The position numbers and the translations under genes were made by a program. The notes under the pieces were generated by a model that worked only from the letters and a program-made list of their open reading frames with translations, did not search any database and was not told the DNA's origin. From positions 124,001 through 188,000 of the forward strand of contig JAYNIR010000001.1 in the NCBI GenBank assembly GCA_038109305.1: DNA of 64,000 nucleotides, written 5' to 3'. Numbering within the stretch: position 1 is the stretch's first letter; each line of letters begins with the position of its first letter. Source of the DNA: UBA1479 sp038109305 (GTDB taxonomy: Bacteria > Pseudomonadota > Alphaproteobacteria > Rhodospirillales > Casp-alpha2). Positions 60,181-64,000 of this stretch are shown one piece after another.

Positions 60181-60866
60181 TTGGCCATAGGGCTTTTCAT
60201 ACCGACTTGGCCGATTTTTCGAGGGTCTTTTGGTACCTTGGCGAAAAACCAAAAGGCCTTTTGGCGCCTTTCGGCGTTGCTAATCGTATTGCTTTTCGTT
60301 TTGCGCCCGATAACCGACTCCGCCTTCTTCCTTGGCGTGTCCTCGTTTCTCGGCGCCCCACAGGGGCCTTCGGTCGTTTTCTGTAGAGCAACTAATTTGC
60401 TGCTTCATATCGCCGTAAATGCAGCGGTCCTCAGTCCACTCCTGTGCCACTGGACGCGATTGACCTTGCAGTCTGGCAAACTTCCGGCATCCTGGTCTAC
60501 CAGCTAACGTTATAACAGGCCGGCGTGGGGCTTTTTTAAGTTCGGCATTCTCTTTTTTGGCATCATGGTGATTGTTCCGATGGTCGCCGCAGAAATTTTG
60601 TTGGGCTTGGCCTCTAACGCTCGCTTTATCCGCATGTCCTTTTGGGGCACACTTTCCTTGGCGGTGGAAGTATGCATGTCCGTTGGGCTACTCATAGTTT
60701 TCAGCCGATTGTTCACGGTGTTTCCCGAACTCGCGTCGGGACGTTTCTTATTGAACCAATATTTATCGTCATCAAAATTTCGGTGTTGGTGATCGGGGCA
60801 ATCGCGCTGACGCTGTGTTTCCTGCAATCACCCGATGGCGACAGTTCGCTTTCACCTATGGCTTGA
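60181..60866 (+). pseudogene. disrupted membrane protein gene (TAA plus frameshift)
   Basis: From a TTG at 60181 the frame encodes two to three helices (AFWRLSALLIVLLFVLRP, LLLHIAVNAAVLSPLL), is cut by a TAA at 60505-60507, and continues in the same frame as RYNRPAWGFFKFGILFFGIMVIVPMVAAEILLG (parts quoted). Near 60745 the frame must shift by one base to continue as GTFLIEPIFIVIKISVLVIG, ending at 60866. Base composition is more AT-rich than elsewhere. It looks like a five- or six-helix protein under decay. Family unknown. Confidence 0.6.
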
Positions 60867-60870
60867 ATTG

Positions 60871-61494
60871 ATGGCACTCAGTCTTCTGAAACCGTCCCCT
60901 ACCCACCTGTTCCTGCTGATCGCCTTGTTCTATCTTGGCTGGAGCAAGTTCCTGACCCAGGGCACGGACGTCTACCTGATCGATTACGCCCAGCGATTGG
61001 CGATCATTGTCATCGGCTGGGCCGCGCTGAAAGAAGCCTGCTCCCCCTACATTAAACCGGTTCCCCTGCCCGTTCTGCTGTTCACCATCCTTGGCGCTGC
61101 CACGATCATGACCATCGACAGTCTCAGCGCCGACATGCCTGTGCGGATGGTCTTCGACACGCTGCTTTACAAAGATATCGGCTTCCCGGAAATCCCCAAC
61201 CCGACCTGGGTCAAACTCGATCTGGCATTCGGGCTGTTGCTGGTGGCGGTGTCGGAAGAACTGGTGTTCCGCAAGGTCTGGGCCGACTGGGCCGCGGAAC
61301 GCGGGCAGACGGAATATGACCTTTACGCGGGGTCGGCGGTCGCCTTCGGCCTGCTACACCTGCCGCAAGGGCTGGCCGACACGGCGATGGCCTGCCTTTG
61401 GGGCGTGCTCTTGATGTGGGTATACCGGCGGAGCGCCTCGCTGCCTCTCGCCATCGCCGTCCACTACCTGGCCGATATCTGGTACTTCGCTTGA
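60871..61494 (+). CDS. CPBP family intramembrane glutamic endopeptidase
   Basis: A 207-residue polytopic protein with the CPBP/Abi motifs: EELVFRKVW (EExxxR), FGLLHLPQGLADT with motif-2 His, and the final AVHYLADIWYF (HxxxD/N-like). These are membrane-embedded Rce1-like proteases, sometimes linked to bacteriocin immunity. I start at MALSLLKPSPTH, four bases after the decayed membrane gene, which suggests they once formed an operon. The ORF is open a little upstream. Confidence 0.82.
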   Translation: MALSLLKPSPTHLFLLIALFYLGWSKFLTQGTDVYLIDYAQRLAIIVIGWAALKEACSPYIKPVPLPVLLFTILGAATIMTIDSLSADMPVRMVFDTLLYKDIGFPEIPNPTWVKLDLAFGLLLVAVSEELVFRKVWADWAAERGQTEYDLYAGSAVAFGLLHLPQGLADTAMACLWGVLLMWVYRRSASLPLAIAVHYLADIWYFA

Positions 61495-61504
61495 GAAGCA
61501 GAGC

Positions 61505-61969
61505 CTAGCCCAGGAAGTCCCGGATCAACGCGATCAGCGGCGCGTCCGCCGGCGGCATGGGAAGCTCACGAAGCTTCACCGGCTGTACCCATTTGATCGC
61601 CTGCCCGTCGAGGCCCCGAGGCTCGCCCTTCCATTGCCAGGCGACGTAGACCGGCATCAGCAGATGAAAGTCTTCATAAAGGTGGCTGGCGAACGTCAGC
61701 GGCGCCAGGCAGCTTTCCGTCAGGTCGATGCCGAGCTCTTCCTTGAGCTCGCGGACCAGCGCGGTTTCGGGCAGTTCGCCCGGCTCCAGCTTGCCGCCCG
61801 GAAATTCCCAAAGCCCCGCCATGGCCTTGCCTTCGGGCCTTTGCGCGACCAGCACCCGGCCGTCGAGATCGACCAGCACGGCGGCGACCACGATGACCGT
61901 TTTCACGTCGCCTTTGGCGCGGCGGAATTCTGCTTTCCAGCAGCCGCCGGTGGGTAAATCAGAGGTCAT
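61505..61969 (-). CDS. mutT: NUDIX hydrolase, MutT-like (8-oxo-dGTP diphosphatase)
   Basis: The Nudix box GGKLEPGELPETALVRELKEELGI (G-x5-E-x7-R-E-x-x-E-E-x-G) is intact, preceded by VLVAQRPEGKAMAGLWEFP as in MutT. It would clean 8-oxo-dGTP from the nucleotide pool. Start is uncertain: ATG at 61969 (154 residues) or GTG at 61906 (VKTVIVVAAVLVD, 133 residues), the latter matching the usual MutT length. It follows argJ on the same strand, the usual alphaproteobacterial order. Confidence 0.88.
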   Translation of the reverse strand: MTSDLPTGGCWKAEFRRAKGDVKTVIVVAAVLVDLDGRVLVAQRPEGKAMAGLWEFPGGKLEPGELPETALVRELKEELGIDLTESCLAPLTFASHLYEDFHLLMPVYVAWQWKGEPRGLDGQAIKWVQPVKLRELPMPPADAPLIALIRDFLG

Positions 61970-62093
61970 AAGAACGATACTTCCAACCACAACTGGGCTA
62001 CATATTCTTCTTTTTTGGTAAGGGTCCCCGCGGAGCGTAAGCGCAGCCAAAGCCAAGCGAACGGAGTGAGCGCCCGGCGATCGAGGCGCATAT

Positions 62094-63341
62094 CTAAGAC
62101 CTATAATCGGCGTTGATCGCGATGTAACCATGGGTCAGGTCGCAGGTCCACACGGTCGCCCGGCCATTGCCGATGCCGACGTCGGCGCGGACATCGATGT
62201 TCTGGCCCTTCATGTGAGCGGCGACGGGAGCTTCGTCGTAACCTGTAACCGCCAAGCCGTTCCTCGCGATTTCGACCCCGCCCATGGAAATGCAGAGCCG
62301 ATCGCGGTCGGCCTTTTCGCCGGCCTTGCCGACGGCCATGACGATGCGGCCCCAGTTGGCGTCCTCGCCGGTGATGGCCGTTTTGACCAGGGGTGAATTG
62401 GCGATCGACAGCGCGATGCGCTTGGCGGCGCGATCGTGTTCCGCGCCGGTCACGGTGATTTCGACGAATTTGGTGGCGCCTTCGCCGTCGCGGACGATCT
62501 GCTGCGCCAGATCGATCATCACGGCGTCAAGCTTTTCCCGGAAGTCGGCAAGCGCCGGATCATCGGCGTTTTTAAATCCTGCTTTGTTGCCGGCGCGGCC
62601 GGTGGCGAACAGCATGCAGGTGTCACTGGTCGAGGTATCTGAGTCGACAGTGATGGCGTTGAACGACTTGTCCGTCGCCGCTGCCAGCATGTCCTGCAGC
62701 ACGGCCGCCGGGATTGCCGCGTCGGTAAAGACATAGGCCAGCATCGTCGCCATGTCCGGCGCGATCATCCCCGATCCCTTGGCGATGCCGGTGATCTTGA
62801 CGGGCGTCCCGTTGATCCGGGCCTCGGTCCCTGCACCCTTGGGGAAGGTATCGGTCGTCATGATCGCGGCAGCAGCGGCGTCCCAGCCGCCGGGCGCCAG
62901 GCCCTCGACCAGGGCCGCCATGTTGTCGGTGATGGCGGTGAAGTTCAGCGGCTCGCCGATCACGCCGGTCGACGCGGCGAACACGCGGGACGGCCGGCAG
63001 CTTAAGTGATCGGCCACCGCCTCAACCACTTGTACCACCGCTTCCTCACCCAGCCGGCCGGTGAACGCGTTGGCGTTGCCCGAATTGACGACCAGTCCGT
63101 TGGCGACGCCGCCGGGCAGGCACTTGCGGCACCAGTCGACCGGCGCCGACGCGGTCAGCGATTTGGTGAACACGCCGGCGGCCTGGGTTTCGTCATCGAA
63201 CGCGGCCAGCAGTACGTCGGTCCGCCCGACATACCGGATGCCGCACGAACGCGCCGATACCTTGACCCCGTCAATCACGGGCAGGTCGGGGAATTTTTCG
63301 GGCGCCAGGGGCGAAACGGGGGTTTTCGGCATCGGCTTCAC
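62094..63341 (-). CDS. argJ: bifunctional ornithine acetyltransferase/N-acetylglutamate synthase ArgJ
   Basis: A 415-residue ArgJ: autocleavage site at the Ala-Thr bond in MIAPDMATMLAYVFTD, whose Thr becomes the N-terminal nucleophile of the beta chain; SDTCMLFATG and GEDANWGRIVMAVG are also conserved. It recycles acetyl groups between acetylornithine and glutamate in arginine synthesis and may also make N-acetylglutamate. Start at MKPMPKTPV or the Met four codons later. It lies between a parvulin and mutT, a frequent arrangement. Confidence 0.96.
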   Translation of the reverse strand: MKPMPKTPVSPLAPEKFPDLPVIDGVKVSARSCGIRYVGRTDVLLAAFDDETQAAGVFTKSLTASAPVDWCRKCLPGGVANGLVVNSGNANAFTGRLGEEAVVQVVEAVADHLSCRPSRVFAASTGVIGEPLNFTAITDNMAALVEGLAPGGWDAAAAAIMTTDTFPKGAGTEARINGTPVKITGIAKGSGMIAPDMATMLAYVFTDAAIPAAVLQDMLAAATDKSFNAITVDSDTSTSDTCMLFATGRAGNKAGFKNADDPALADFREKLDAVMIDLAQQIVRDGEGATKFVEITVTGAEHDRAAKRIALSIANSPLVKTAITGEDANWGRIVMAVGKAGEKADRDRLCISMGGVEIARNGLAVTGYDEAPVAAHMKGQNIDVRADVGIGNGRATVWTCDLTHGYIAINADYRS

Positions 63342-63379
63342 CGGCCCCGGCGGGCCGGCCTTCTGGTCTGATTAGGATC

Positions 63380-63401
63380 GGGCCGCCTTATCGGGCGGCC
63401 C
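63380..63401. terminator. GC-rich hairpin between the parvulin gene and argJ
   Basis: GGGCCGCC (63380-63387) and GGCGGCCC (63394-63401) form an eight-pair stem with a six-base loop. Only short T tracts flank it on either strand, so termination would be partial. On the minus strand it lies 13 bases after the parvulin stop and may separate that gene from argJ. Confidence 0.5.
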
Positions 63402-63413
63402 GTTTAAGATCCC

Positions 63414-64000
63414 TTACTTAACCGGAGTGCCGTCCAAATTGAAGCGCTGGATTTTCGCGCCCTTGCGTAGCTCTTCCGCATAGACCGCACCGGCTTCCTG
63501 CATCATCTGCTGGCGGATCTGGCCTTCCATCTCTTTATAAGCGGGCGGTTGCTGGCTGCGCTTGTCTTCGACCTTGATGACGTGCCAGCCGAACTGCGTT
63601 TTCACGGGCTTTTTCGTGACCTCGCCCCTCTTCAGCGCGAAGGCGGCCTTTTCAAACTCGGGCACCATCTGGCCTTTCCCGAAAAAGCCCAGATCGCCGC
63701 CGTTGGGGCCGGACGGGCCGGTCGATTTTTTCTTAGCGGTTTCGGCGAAATCGGCCCCGCCGGCGATGTCCTTGATGACGGCGACGGCTTCGTCCTCGGT
63801 CTTGACCAGGATGTGGCGGGCGTGGACTTCGCTTTGGTCGCCCATCTGTTTGATCATGTCGTCATAGCGCGACTTGATGCGGGCGTCGGTGATACCTTTT
63901 TCCACCGCCTGCTGCATCATCATGGCGCCCAGGAGCCGTTCTTGAAACGAAACCAGTTCGTCTTTGTATTCCTTCGTTTCATTAAGCATCGCCTCGCGCG
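63414..64000 (-). CDS. parvulin-type peptidyl-prolyl isomerase (partial, N-terminus beyond window)
   Basis: The frame stays open to the window edge (first visible residues REAMLNETKEYKDELV). It contains the parvulin domain HARHILVKTEDEAVAVIKD, GPSGPNGGDLGFFGKGQMVPEFEKAAF and TQFGWHVIKVEDKR (blocks quoted in part), then a C-terminal helix and tail. It belongs to the SurA/PrsA-like periplasmic foldases; the missing N-terminus should carry the signal peptide. It is upstream of argJ on the same strand. Confidence 0.92.
   Translation of the reverse strand, partial: REAMLNETKEYKDELVSFQERLLGAMMMQQAVEKGITDARIKSRYDDMIKQMGDQSEVHARHILVKTEDEAVAVIKDIAGGADFAETAKKKSTGPSGPNGGDLGFFGKGQMVPEFEKAAFALKRGEVTKKPVKTQFGWHVIKVEDKRSQQPPAYKEMEGQIRQQMMQEAGAVYAEELRKGAKIQRFNLDGTPVK

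Noticed and set aside
1..64000. CRISPR arrays, IS elements, prophage genes or an integrase
   Set aside because: No regularly spaced repeats, transposase, integrase or phage structural genes were seen on either strand.

Overview
The window is a GC-rich stretch of an alphaproteobacterial chromosome, most like the Rhodospirillales. Evidence: the conserved orders fabD-fabG-acpP-fabF-mltG, rpsF-rpsR-DUF2232 protein-rplI, dnaB-alr-mlaE-mlaF, radA-cvpA-purF and bamB-der; CTTG-type promoters; and frequent TTG/GTG starts. There is no IS element, integrase, prophage or CRISPR array. One tRNA (tRNA-Leu, UAA) is present.

Layout. 1-3.7 kb: 5' part of yicC (-), a TPR/2OG-oxygenase protein, an SDR and a small protein. 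3.7-8.6 kb (-): fatty acid synthesis genes and mltG. 8.6-11.2 kb (+): ribosomal protein operon with promoter and terminator. 11.2-12.3 kb (-): a wrecked membrane-protein gene lying between rplI and dnaB. 12.5-24.4 kb (+): dnaB, alr, mlaEF, radA, cvpA, purF, an SDR and a glycosyltransferase. 24.4-29.2 kb (-): TPR proteins, a truncated-looking chemoreceptor and a cobalamin-pathway aminotransferase. 29.3-36.9 kb: Fe-alcohol dehydrogenase, a DNA glycosylase, an amidotransferase, envelope proteins, bamB and der. 36.9-38.4 kb: two disrupted genes. 38.4-43.1 kb (-): an NAD-linked tungsten aldehyde oxidoreductase operon (AorABC type, MoaD-like protein, HIT protein). 43.3-50.3 kb: a P-loop ATPase, metA, GNAT, MmgE/PrpD, a frameshifted RelE/ParE-like toxin, serA and serC. 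50.5-56 kb: broken cheB, a kinase coupled to an enolase paralog, and a cNMP-domain protein. 56-61.5 kb: AT-richer accessory stretch with two winged-helix regulators, tRNA-Leu, bluB, a glycine-zipper lipoprotein, a broken membrane protein and a CPBP protease. 61.5-64 kb (-): mutT-like, argJ and a parvulin.

How genes fit together. The housekeeping genes (lipid synthesis, translation, replication, peptidoglycan, Mla transport, BAM, serine/methionine/arginine/purine synthesis) are intact. The tungsten operon implies aldehyde oxidation with NAD or ferredoxin. bluB and the CobC/CobD-type enzyme point to cobalamin synthesis.

The most notable feature is gene decay among these intact genes. At least six genes are broken: a membrane protein at 11.2 kb, a Dyp peroxidase, a membrane protein with three TGA codons at probable Trp positions, a toxin, cheB, and a membrane protein at 60 kb. 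A seventh, a chemoreceptor, lacks half of its signalling hairpin. The nonsense codons are all explicable as GC-to-AT transitions. The best candidate for undescribed biology is the kinase/enolase-paralog pair at 51.6-53.9 kb. Everything is read by eye; family names rest on motifs, not on searches.
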